From the NCBI GenBank assembly GCA_002427815.1, contig DIZF01000066.1, positions 63,234-127,233 on the forward strand: a stretch of 64,000 bases of DNA, read 5' to 3'. Below the pieces are notes generated by a model, which saw only the letters and a program-made list of their open reading frames with translations, was not told the DNA's origin and ran no database searches. Made by a program: the position numbers and the translations under genes. The stretch is from Ramlibacter tataouinensis (lineage in GTDB: Bacteria > Pseudomonadota > Gammaproteobacteria > Burkholderiales > Burkholderiaceae_C). Of the stretch, positions 8,305-14,320 are shown piece by piece (position 1 is the first letter of the stretch; every line of letters starts with the position of its first letter).

Positions 8305-8853
8305 ATGACCCAAGCATTGCTTCTCATCGACATTCAAAATGACTACTTCCCTGGCGGGGCTATGGAACTCGTTGGGAGTCCACTAGCTGGAGTTCAGGGC
8401 GGGAAGCTACTCCACGCATTCAGACAGAAATCTCTCCCGATTATTCACATCCAACACATCTCTACACGCCAAGGCGTAACTTTCTTCTTGCCAAATACGG
8501 CGGGCGTACAAATAAACGAGTGCGTAGCGCCAAAAGTGGGCGAAACAGTGTTTCAGAAGAATTTCCCAAACAGCTTTCGTGAAACACCGCTGCTTGAGCA
8601 TCTACGCAAGCATGACGTTACTCAGCTCGTTATCGCAGGCATGATGACCCAAATGTGCATTGATACAACCACGCGCGCCGCTACTGACCTTGGCTTTCAG
8701 TGCCTTCTAGCTCATGATGCGTGTGCTACAAAATCCCTGTCATTTAATGGCGTTACTGTATCCGCCGAGAACGTGCAAACTGCATTTCTTGCCGCACTCA
8801 ATGGCTTGTTTGCACGGGTGCTGTCTGTGGAAGAAATATGCACCAACCTCTAA
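8305..8853 (+). CDS. Isochorismatase-family cysteine hydrolase (integron cassette 1)
   Basis: 182 residues. The N-terminal ALLLIDIQNDYF carries the conserved Asp (D9), VFQKNFPNSF the lysine, and AGMMTQMCIDTTTRAATDLGF the nucleophilic cysteine, completing the Asp-Lys-Cys triad of the isochorismatase/nicotinamidase fold. Such enzymes hydrolyse amides or enol ethers; the substrate is not predictable here. Its base composition is clearly more AT-rich than the flanking chromosome, which marks it as acquired. The TAA stop lies inside the R'' box of its attC. It starts 13 bases after the cassette boundary, so transcription must come from a promoter at attI or in the integrase region. Confidence 0.85.
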   Translation: MTQALLLIDIQNDYFPGGAMELVGSPLAGVQGGKLLHAFRQKSLPIIHIQHISTRQGVTFFLPNTAGVQINECVAPKVGETVFQKNFPNSFRETPLLEHLRKHDVTQLVIAGMMTQMCIDTTTRAATDLGFQCLLAHDACATKSLSFNGVTVSAENVQTAFLAALNGLFARVLSVEEICTNL

Positions 8854-8910
8854 CCCGGCAGTCAACACGGACGCTGCGCGATAAAGCCGCGCAGCGCCGG
8901 TTACTTCTAC
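8848..8910 (+). other. attC site 1, interrupted by intron
   Basis: R'' box CTCTAAC at 8848-8854, then CAGTCAACACGGACGC, a near-perfect hairpin GCTGCGCG/CGCGCAGC (8873-8894 region) and GCCGGTTAC. The R' core is split by the group II intron, and the second half (TTATCC) appears at 10810-10815. The left and right conserved blocks are shared with the three other attC sites in this array. Confidence 0.75.
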
Positions 8911-9350
8911 GTGTGTGCCGTGCATGGCACGAATCCCGCCGGGTGCAAGTCCCGGTACCAAGTATCAGCAGAGCCGGAGGTTAGCCAAAGGGCAAGTGCG
9001 TCGTCGCGAGGGGGGGTGCGGAGGAAGCTCAAGGCGAAATCGCGGGGCGATGAACAAAAACCGGATATGAGGCGTGATGCATTCGGGGCGAGCGGGCACG
9101 TGACCGCCAAGCCCTCCATCTGCAACAGCGGCGGCGACGCCGTGGTGGATGCATTTTGTAAATCCGGCGCCTATGCGAGGAAGGATTCGTGTCTTACCAC
9201 GGGAGATCTGCCCGGTGTCACTGCGGCGAGAGAAGCGGCGACTGAAGGTTGGGAAACCGGCTTTGACCGCTGGGCAGAAGTCAGCAAAGGGCGTACGAGG
9301 CCGGGGGCTCCCGGCCAAAGGCCCGAACGTAGCGAGAGCTGGGCACTGAC

Positions 9351-10712
9351 ATGAAGGGCGGCGGGACTGCACCAGACCTGCGAGGCGGGCCACACGGCTC
9401 GCTCTCGGCCGAGGCAGCGATGCCCCGGAGTGAACCCGGGGCCAATGACGGTCAGACAGCCCAGTCGATGCATGGCGAGTTGCTCGCGCGCGTTCTCAAA
9501 CGCGCCAACCTGCAACGCGCCCTCAAGCAAGTGCGCCATAACAAAGGCGCGCCGGGCGTCGACGGCATGAGCGTCGATGAACTACCCCAGTATCTGAAGC
9601 ACCATTGGCTGGAGCTTCGCGCGCAACTGGAGGCGGGCAGCTACTGCCCGCAGCCGGTACGCCGCGTGGAAATCGACAAGGACGATGGCCGCAAGCGGAT
9701 GCTGGGAATTCCCACCGTGCTGGACAGATTTCTCCAGCAGGCCATTGCGCAGATCGTGAGTGCGCAGTGGGAGCCACACTTCCACCACCACAGCTACGGC
9801 TTTCGGCCCAAGCGCTCGGCCCACCAGGCCGTGCGCGAACTGCAGGCCCAAGTCCAGGCTGGGCGCAACTGGGTGGTTGATCTTGATCTGGAATCTTTCT
9901 TCGATCGAGTCAACCACGACCGGCTTGTGCACCGGCTTGCAACGCATGTGCCCGACGCGGCACTGCTCAAGCTGATACGCCGCTTCCTGAAAGCCGGTGC
10001 GTGGGTGGACGGGCACGTGCAAGCCAGCGCCCGGGGCGTTCCGCAAGGCGGTCCCCTATCACCGGTGCTGGCGAACGTCCTGCTCGACGAGATGGACTGG
10101 GAATTGCACCGGCGTGGCCACCGCTTTGCGAGGTATGCCGACGACTGCAATATTGCAGTGGCCAGTGAGCGTGCCGGCAAGCGGGTGATGGCTAGCGTAA
10201 CGCGCTGGATCGAAGAGTCACTGCGGCTCACAGTGAATTCACGCAAAAGCGCTGTGGACAGGCCCTGGAACCGCAAGTTCCTGGGCTTCACGCTCACTCG
10301 CCGGGACAAGAGACTGAAGGTGGCCGAACAGGCCATCGACAAACTCAAGGACCGCGTGCGCGAGTTGAGCCGTCGTACACGAGGCCACCGCTTGGACGCG
10401 ATCGTGGCAGAGCTGAGGACTACCCTGCTTGGTTGGAAAGCGTACTTCGGCATCGCCGAGGTGTTGAGCCCTCTGCGCGACGTGGACAAGTGGATACGAC
10501 GACGGTTACGATGCTATCAATGGAAGCAGTGGGGACCCAGGGGCTACCGGGAATTGCGCAAACGAGGGGTGAGCGTGCGAGAAGCATGGAACACCAGCAA
10601 GAGCGCGCACGGTCCCTGGCGCCTAGCCCGAACCCCCGCGCTGACGCTGGCGTTGCCGGCGAAATACTTCAGCCGTTTGGGACTGCCGCAACTGGCCCCT
10701 TACCAGGCCTGA
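9351..10712 (+). CDS. ltrA: Group II intron reverse transcriptase/maturase
   Basis: 453 residues from the first ATG; an internal ATG at 9420, with GAGG upstream, is an equally good start. RT blocks are visible: RHNKGAPGVDGMSVDEL, GIPTVLDRFLQQAI, SYGFRPKRSAHQA, the QGGPLSPVLANVLLDEMD block, and the catalytic YADD at residues 262-265. A GIIM maturase domain follows (LLGWKAYFGIAEVLSPLRDVDKW region and the C-terminal WRLARTPALTLALP). There is no HNH endonuclease domain, which is typical of class C. It should assist splicing and target-primed retrotransposition of its host intron. It appears intact. Confidence 0.93.
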   Translation: MKGGGTAPDLRGGPHGSLSAEAAMPRSEPGANDGQTAQSMHGELLARVLKRANLQRALKQVRHNKGAPGVDGMSVDELPQYLKHHWLELRAQLEAGSYCPQPVRRVEIDKDDGRKRMLGIPTVLDRFLQQAIAQIVSAQWEPHFHHHSYGFRPKRSAHQAVRELQAQVQAGRNWVVDLDLESFFDRVNHDRLVHRLATHVPDAALLKLIRRFLKAGAWVDGHVQASARGVPQGGPLSPVLANVLLDEMDWELHRRGHRFARYADDCNIAVASERAGKRVMASVTRWIEESLRLTVNSRKSAVDRPWNRKFLGFTLTRRDKRLKVAEQAIDKLKDRVRELSRRTRGHRLDAIVAELRTTLLGWKAYFGIAEVLSPLRDVDKWIRRRLRCYQWKQWGPRGYRELRKRGVSVREAWNTSKSAHGPWRLARTPALTLALPAKYFSRLGLPQLAPYQA

Positions 10713-10736
10713 CTGGCAGTATGTATTCAACGCAAC

Positions 10737-10772
10737 GAACCGCCGTGTACGTGACCCGTACGCACGGTGGTG
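10737..10772 (+). ncRNA. Group II intron domain V hairpin
   Basis: A long imperfect hairpin: ACCGCCGTG on the 5' strand pairs with CACGGTGGT on the 3' strand, a two-base bulge interrupts the 3' strand, and an upper stem GTAC/GTAC is capped by a short loop. This is the expected shape and place of the catalytic domain V, about 25 bases after the maturase stop and some 40 bases before the intron end. Confidence 0.7.
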
Positions 10773-10839
10773 TGGGAGGGAGGGGCCGTGAGGCTTCTTC
10801 CTATCCCGATTATCCGTCGAGTGGTGTCGACGTAGCGCC

Positions 10840-11136
10840 TCAGCGATCTTTCCAATATCCTGGGCGCCTACGGTGATGCGCAATAGCAAAGACGGTCACA
10901 TTCCGGTCGACGACCTCATACATCACCGTGTACGGGAAATGCTTGCAGTGGTAGTGCCTGGTGCCATCCCCGTCTGCGGGCCAGTCTCTCGCCGTTTCGC
11001 TCAAACCATCGATGGCATCGAACAGCTCGACCCGAAACGCATCGGCGGCAATTGGGCTTCGGTCGAAATACCAGAGGAATGCCTCGCGCGCCTCTGCCTC
11101 CGCTTCGGGCAGTACTTCAACGTCGAAGGAACTCAC
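10840..11136 (-). CDS. RelE/ParE-family toxin (cassette 2)
   Basis: 98 residues of the RelE/ParE fold: an N-terminal VEVLPEAEAEAREAFLWY helix, a central FRVELFDAIDGL helix, and the C-terminal basic strand block YTVMYEVVDRNVTVFAIAHHRRRPGYW. RelE-type members cleave mRNA in the ribosome and ParE-type members poison gyrase; sequence alone does not decide. The start ATG overlaps the stop of the antitoxin gene by four bases (ATGA), the usual coupled arrangement. Unusually for an integron cassette, the module is transcribed against the array direction. It lies between the intron-split attC and attC site 2. Confidence 0.8.
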   Translation of the reverse strand: MSSFDVEVLPEAEAEAREAFLWYFDRSPIAADAFRVELFDAIDGLSETARDWPADGDGTRHYHCKHFPYTVMYEVVDRNVTVFAIAHHRRRPGYWKDR

Positions 11137-11357
11137 AGGGAGCTAAGGCGCTGGCGAACTTCAGCCCAGGGAGCGGCTTGCACTCGCCCGGCACGCAACT
11201 CCGCGCGGCGTCGGTTTACCTCGGCGCGCCACAGCTCAGAGACCGTCGCCTCGTCGGCCGTTTCGAGGCTGTCGAGGAGAGCAACCGCCAAGGCTGAGCG
11301 CTCCTCGACCGGAAGGCCGAGGACCTCGTCCAGAAGGTGGTCTACACGCGCATTCAT
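11133..11357 (-). CDS. Addiction-module antitoxin (Unstab_antitox family)
   Basis: About 74 residues from the ATG at 11357. HLLDEVLGLPVEERSALAVALLDSL and the following helix match the short antitoxins of the unstable-antitoxin family (PF09720) that pair with RelE/ParE toxins. A longer reading from 11420 would run into the attC site, so the internal start is preferred. It is the first gene of the pair and is translationally coupled to the toxin. It likely binds and neutralises the toxin and represses its own promoter. Confidence 0.75.
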   Translation of the reverse strand: MNARVDHLLDEVLGLPVEERSALAVALLDSLETADEATVSELWRAEVNRRRAELRAGRVQAAPWAEVRQRLSSL

Positions 11358-11402
11358 GGGGTTCAGTCTAGCACCGCGGGTGTCGTGCGGGAAGGGCTCG
11401 AC

Positions 11403-11491
11403 GGATAACATATCAGTCAACGCGGACGCCCAATGGCGTCCCGCCGCTGCGCGGCGTCCTCTTGGGCGCCGGTTACTTTCATTCGTTATCC
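11403..11491 (+). other. attC site 2
   Basis: R'' GGATAAC (11403-11409) and R' GTTATCC (11485-11491) are perfect reverse complements. Inside lie GTCAACGCGGACGCC on the left and GGGCGCCGGTTAC on the right, with a central CCGCCGCTGCGCGGCG hairpin. The TTATCC before cassette 2 (10810-10815) is the same sequence as this R', as expected for that cassette's own ends. 89 bases. Confidence 0.85.
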
Positions 11492-11513
11492 CTGGACCGG
11501 GGAGCCTCGCGAC

Positions 11514-11542
11514 TTGACATATAGTACGTTTAAACGTACGAT
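11514..11542 (+). promoter_or_regulatory. Promoter and palindromic operator of the Phd/YoeB cassette
   Basis: Consensus -35 TTGACA (11514-11519), a 17-base spacer and -10 TACGAT (11537-11542). The spacer holds a perfect 16-base palindrome, GTACGTTTAAACGTAC (11524-11539), that overlaps the -10. This is well placed for repression by the antitoxin encoded 25 bases downstream. The cassette thus brings its own autoregulated promoter. Confidence 0.8.
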
Positions 11543-11566
11543 TGGCGCCATTTCGAGAGAATCATC

Positions 11567-11812
11567 ATGGCTATTCCCATTACAGCAAGTGCGGCGCGCG
11601 CCAGCCTGTACCGCTTGATCGACGAGGCCAGTCAGTCCCATCGTCCAGTGCTGATCGCAGGCAAGCGCGCTAGCGCCGTGCTCCTGTCGGCCGAGGATTG
11701 GGAGGCGATCCAAGAGACGCTGTATCTTCTTTCTGTTCCGGGCATGCGCGAATCTATCAAGAAGGGCATGGCTGAGCCGTTGGACAAGAGCGCCAGAGAA
11801 GTCAAGTGGTGA
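11567..11812 (+). CDS. Phd/YefM-family antitoxin (cassette 3)
   Basis: 81 residues. The N-terminal ITASAARASLYRLIDEASQSHRPVLI and SAVLLSAEDWEAIQETLYLL blocks are characteristic of YefM/Phd antitoxins: a DNA-binding N-terminal fold followed by a disordered toxin-binding tail (KKGMAEPLDKSAREVKW). It should bind the palindrome in its own promoter. Its stop overlaps the start of the toxin gene. Confidence 0.88.
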   Translation: MAIPITASAARASLYRLIDEASQSHRPVLIAGKRASAVLLSAEDWEAIQETLYLLSVPGMRESIKKGMAEPLDKSAREVKW

Positions 11813-12072
11813 AGTGGCAGGTCGTCTTCGCGAAACACGCACTCAAGGACGCCAAGAAGCTCAAAGCGGCGGGACTGAAGGAGAAGGCTCAGGAATTGCT
11901 GCAAGTGCTGGCCACTGATCCGTTCCAGAATCCACCGGCGTACGAAAAATTGGTTGGCGATCTTGAGGGCACGTATTCGCGGCGCATCAACATCCAGCAT
12001 CGCCTGGTCTACGAAGTGTTCAAGAAAGAGCGCATCGTACGGGTCCTTCGTATGTGGACGCACTACGAATGA
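11806..12072 (+). CDS. YoeB-family mRNA-interferase toxin (cassette 3)
   Basis: About 87 residues. WQVVFAKHALKDAKKL, the Tyr-Glu-Lys-Leu segment (PPAYEKLVGDLEGTYSRRI) and the C-terminal QHRLVYEVFKKERIVRVLRMWTHYE match Txe/YoeB RNases; the HRLVY and terminal HYE residues are the conserved catalytic positions. Two adjacent GTG codons (11806, 11809) can start it. The second gives a GTGA overlap with the antitoxin stop and is the likelier one. YoeB cleaves mRNA at the ribosomal A site. Cytoplasmic. Confidence 0.88.
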   Translation: MVKWQVVFAKHALKDAKKLKAAGLKEKAQELLQVLATDPFQNPPAYEKLVGDLEGTYSRRINIQHRLVYEVFKKERIVRVLRMWTHYE

Positions 12073-12079
12073 ACTCGAG

Positions 12080-12169
12080 GGATAACATGCCCGTCAACGC
12101 GAACGCCCACGGGCGTCCGCGCGTTGCGCGCGCATCTTTCCCTGGTCGCCGGTTACGTTTACGTTATAG
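12080..12169 (+). other. attC site 3
   Basis: R'' GGATAAC (12080-12086) and R' GTTATAG (12163-12169). The inner blocks CCGTCAACGCGAACGCC and TCGCCGGTTACGTTTACG repeat those of attC 2, around a GCGCG-rich central hairpin. R'' is the exact complement of the TTATCC that begins cassette 3 (11486-11491), while R' carries the first bases of cassette 4. 90 bases. Confidence 0.82.
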
Positions 12170-12183
12170 GGCGGGCCAAGCGC

Positions 12184-12211
12184 TTGACGTACATACATAG
12201 TGTATATACAC
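12184..12211 (+). promoter_or_regulatory. Promoter/operator of the BrnT/BrnA cassette
   Basis: TTGACG at 12184-12189 is a good -35. A TATA-rich segment with a perfect 12-base palindrome, GTGTATATACAC (12200-12211), covers the -10 position. The BrnT ATG lies only 8 bases after the palindrome and no proper Shine-Dalgarno fits, so the mRNA may be nearly leaderless. BrnA antitoxins autorepress, and this palindrome is the obvious operator. Confidence 0.65.
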
Positions 12212-12218
12212 CAGGCGC

Positions 12219-12494
12219 ATGGAGTTCACGTGGTCGGAAGCGAAGCGGACCGCCAATCTCAAGGCACACGGGCTCGACTTCGTCGATGCGGCGTTTGTAT
12301 TTGAGGGTGTGACGTTCACCTTCGAAGACGATCGGTTTTCCTGCGGTGAGCAGCGCTTCGTCACGCCTGGGCTGCTTGCTGGCATTCCCGTCTCAGTAGT
12401 TCATACGGAGAGTGAAAATGAAATCCGCATCATCTCGTTCCGCAAAGCCACAAACCGCGAAGCGCAAATCTACTGCAATGAAATCCAGGACTGA
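12219..12494 (+). CDS. brnT: BrnT-family toxin (cassette 4)
   Basis: 91 residues. MEFTWSEAKRTANLKAHGLDF is the family's N-terminal signature, followed by VFEGVTFTFEDDR and the C-terminal IRIISFRKATNREAQIY block with the conserved Arg/Lys and Glu residues of this RelE-like ribonuclease. In BrnTA systems the toxin gene comes first, as here. Expression is likely controlled by the palindrome directly upstream. Confidence 0.92.
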   Translation: MEFTWSEAKRTANLKAHGLDFVDAAFVFEGVTFTFEDDRFSCGEQRFVTPGLLAGIPVSVVHTESENEIRIISFRKATNREAQIYCNEIQD

Positions 12495-12732
12495 CTGGGC
12501 TCGCCTCAAGGCAACTGGTAGCGCTGCCGCACCAACCGAAGAGCATCCGGAAGCCAGCGTTGCCCATATCGTGCGTGGAGTCGTTCGACGTGGGCTACAG
12601 CCTCTTCCGTCCAAAGCGTCCATCTCGCTGCGGGTAGACCAAGACGTTCTGGAGTGGTTCAAGGCGCAAGGCCCCGGCTATCAAACCCGCATCAACACCG
12701 TGCTACGGGCATTTCGTGACGCATCGGTATAA
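12418..12732 (+). CDS. brnA: BrnA-family antitoxin (cassette 4)
   Basis: About 104 residues. A basic N-terminal stretch (KSASSRSAKPQTAKRK) leads to TDWARLKA and the C-terminal ribbon-helix-helix (SISLRVDQDVLEWFKAQGPGYQTRINTVLRAF), the DNA-binding signature of BrnA. The ATG at 12418 has GGAG seven bases upstream but overlaps brnT by 77 bases, more than usual. An internal ATG at 12478 would overlap by only 17 and is a real alternative. The TAA stop lies inside the R'' box of attC 4. Confidence 0.85.
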   Translation: MKSASSRSAKPQTAKRKSTAMKSRTDWARLKATGSAAAPTEEHPEASVAHIVRGVVRRGLQPLPSKASISLRVDQDVLEWFKAQGPGYQTRINTVLRAFRDASV

Positions 12733-12810
12733 CTGGTCGACACGGACACGAAGCAGAGGGCTGCCGCTTCGCGGCGTGTGCTGCGTGCCGGTCAGTTCCA
12801 ACGGTCAGAG
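12727..12810 (+). other. attC site 4 (diverged R')
   Basis: R'' GTATAAC (12727-12733), inner blocks TGGTCGACACGGACACG and GTGCCGGTCAGTTCC, and a central GCCGCTTCGCGGC hairpin. The R' position reads GTCAGAG (12804-12810) instead of GTTxxxx, a change in a core base. R'' matches the complement of cassette 4's leading TTATAG at six of seven bases including the core. It is the last recognisable attC in the array. Confidence 0.7.
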
Positions 12811-12813
12811 CGC

Positions 12814-13380
12814 ATGAACGTCATCACCGCCGGCAGTCTCACGCTGGAGCCACAGGTGGCGGCACATGCGGAGGAGATGTTGGTCGTCCTCGGCGACCCC
12901 GCGATCTACCAGTACGAGGGCGAACCGCCTCCGTCGCTCGAGTGGTTGCGGGCTCGCTATGCAAGACTCGAATCCAGATTGTCCCCCGAGGGGCACGAGC
13001 AGTGGCTCAACTGGGTCATCCGCCTTCCGGCGTCTGGGCTCATTGGTTATGTCCAGGCCACAGTGCAACCGGACAATCGGGCCGCAATTGCCTACGTGCT
13101 GTCCAGCGCGTACTGGGGTCGCGGGCTTGCGCGCCAGGCCGTGCAGGCAATGGTCGCGGAGCTTGTCGAGCACTACCAGGTTCGCGAGCTGGCCGCGGTG
13201 CTCAAGCGCGAGAACCAGCGCTCGCTAGGGCTTCTTCAGCGGCTTGGATTCTCACTGGCTTCCCCCGAGCAGCATACCGAGCTTCTGGTTGCGCGCGACG
13301 AGGTGCTGATGCAACGCACTTCGGCGCCGGCTGAGCGCGAACCTTGGGCGTCACCCAACCCTGCGAGGAGACTCACTTGA
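12814..13380 (+). CDS. GNAT-family N-acetyltransferase
   Basis: 188 residues. LTLEPQVAAHAEEML and IGYVQATVQPDNRAAIAYVLSSAYWGRGLARQAV give the N-terminal strand and the acetyl-CoA pyrophosphate loop (WGRGLA, the RxxGxG/A position), and LKRENQRSLGLLQRLGF the typical C-terminal motif B, as in RimJ-like enzymes acting on proteins, amines or antibiotics. Substrate unknown. The start is four bases after the R' of attC 4. The stop (TGA) overlaps the TTG start of the racemase (TTGA), so the two genes are translationally coupled. Confidence 0.85.
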   Translation: MNVITAGSLTLEPQVAAHAEEMLVVLGDPAIYQYEGEPPPSLEWLRARYARLESRLSPEGHEQWLNWVIRLPASGLIGYVQATVQPDNRAAIAYVLSSAYWGRGLARQAVQAMVAELVEHYQVRELAAVLKRENQRSLGLLQRLGFSLASPEQHTELLVARDEVLMQRTSAPAEREPWASPNPARRLT

Positions 13381-14075
13381 AAGTCATCGGTCTGATCGGC
13401 GGCATGAGCTGGGAGTCCACAGTCCCGTATTACCGTCAAGTCAACGAGACGGTCAGGGAGCGCCTGGGTGGCCTCCACTCCGCAAAGATCGTTCTCTACA
13501 GCGTCGACTTCCATGAAATTGAACGATTGCAGCACGCCGGAAACTGGGATGCCGCCGGCAAAGTACTGGGTGAGGCCGCCCGCGCACTCGAGTCCGCCGG
13601 CGCCGATTTCCTCGTGCTTTGCACGAACACCATGCACAAGGTTGCTCCAGCGATTGAATCGGCCGTGCGCATTCCGTTGTTCCACATTGCCGACCCTACA
13701 GCCGACGAGATCAAGCAAGCCGGCTTCTCGGCGGTCGGCTTGCTGGGTACCCGCTTCACCATGGAGCAGGAGTTCTATACGGATCGACTCCGTGAACGAC
13801 ACGGGCTTCGCGTGCTGACACCGAAGCAGGAAGACCGCGAAGTCGTGCATCGTGTCATCTACGAAGAGCTCTGCCTCGGAAAAGTCCTTCCTGAATCGCG
13901 CCTCGAGTACCGGAGAATCATTTCCGGCCTGGTGGCCCAAGGGGCGGAGGCGGTCATTCTGGGTTGCACGGAGATCTCGCTTCTGGTCGGGCAGCAGGAT
14001 TCGGACGTTCCGCTGTTCGACACAACGAGCATTCACGCTCGCAGGGCCGCCGAATGGGCGCTCTCTTCAGCATGA
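13377..14075 (+). CDS. Aspartate/glutamate racemase-family protein
   Basis: 232 residues from a TTG start that has GAGGAG 7 bases upstream and overlaps the preceding stop. KVIGLIGGMSWESTVPYYR, the first cysteine in VLCTNTMHKVA and the second in VILGCTEISLLV are the two-cysteine, cofactor-independent racemase signature (YgeA/aspartate racemase type). It may interconvert D- and L-Asp or Glu, or a related amino acid. It is coupled to the acetyltransferase gene and together they may form a two-gene unit brought in with the integron, though no closing attC is seen. Confidence 0.88.
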   Translation: MKVIGLIGGMSWESTVPYYRQVNETVRERLGGLHSAKIVLYSVDFHEIERLQHAGNWDAAGKVLGEAARALESAGADFLVLCTNTMHKVAPAIESAVRIPLFHIADPTADEIKQAGFSAVGLLGTRFTMEQEFYTDRLRERHGLRVLTPKQEDREVVHRVIYEELCLGKVLPESRLEYRRIISGLVAQGAEAVILGCTEISLLVGQQDSDVPLFDTTSIHARRAAEWALSSA

Positions 14076-14122
14076 CGCGCTAAACTTTGCCGCCCTGTTT
14101 CCGACAGGCGGGCCTGGGCATC

Positions 14123-14320
14123 ATGTTTCACACGGTTGCCGCCGCCCTCGGCCTTGCCCTTGTCCTGATCAGGCAGGAGTACGCCTTTGTCCCGGAGGCG
14201 CTGTTCCGACAGAGGCGTGAGGCCATCCTCCGCTCATTCCTCGACCGCTCGTACATCTACAGCACGGCCCGGTTCCAGTCCTCCCTGGAAGAGCGCGCCC
14301 GTGCCAACCTGCGCCGGTGA
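14123..14320 (+). CDS. Small hypothetical protein
   Basis: 65 residues from ATG: a hydrophobic N-terminus (MFHTVAAALGLALVLI) and a charged C-terminus (FRQRREAILRSFLDRSYIYSTARF). It overlaps the 3' end of the class V aminotransferase gene on the other strand by 87 bases, and no strong Shine-Dalgarno precedes it. An imperfect hairpin (GCCCTGT/ACAGGCG, about 14090-14112) lies just upstream. The coding call is weak; one of the two overlapping tails may be wrong. Confidence 0.3.
   Translation: MFHTVAAALGLALVLIRQEYAFVPEALFRQRREAILRSFLDRSYIYSTARFQSSLEERARANLRR

Larger units (their letters stand above)
8911..10809 (+). mobile_element. Group IIC (attC-type) intron
   Basis: Begins GTGTGCC, matching the GTGYG 5' end of group II introns, and continues through about 440 bases of ribozyme-like sequence. 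It encodes a reverse transcriptase and closes with a domain V-like hairpin and a terminal CCTATCCCGA(T). Group IIC introns lack an endonuclease domain and insert next to stem-loops such as attC hairpins or terminators, which is exactly the location here. It has the same orientation as the cassettes. The 3' boundary is uncertain by one or two bases because the next cassette begins TTATCC. Length about 1.9 kb. Confidence 0.85.

Noticed and set aside
14076..14122. Fifth attC site after the racemase
   Set aside because: The hairpin near 14090-14112 is imperfect and no R''/R' pair or the conserved GCCGGTTAC block is present.
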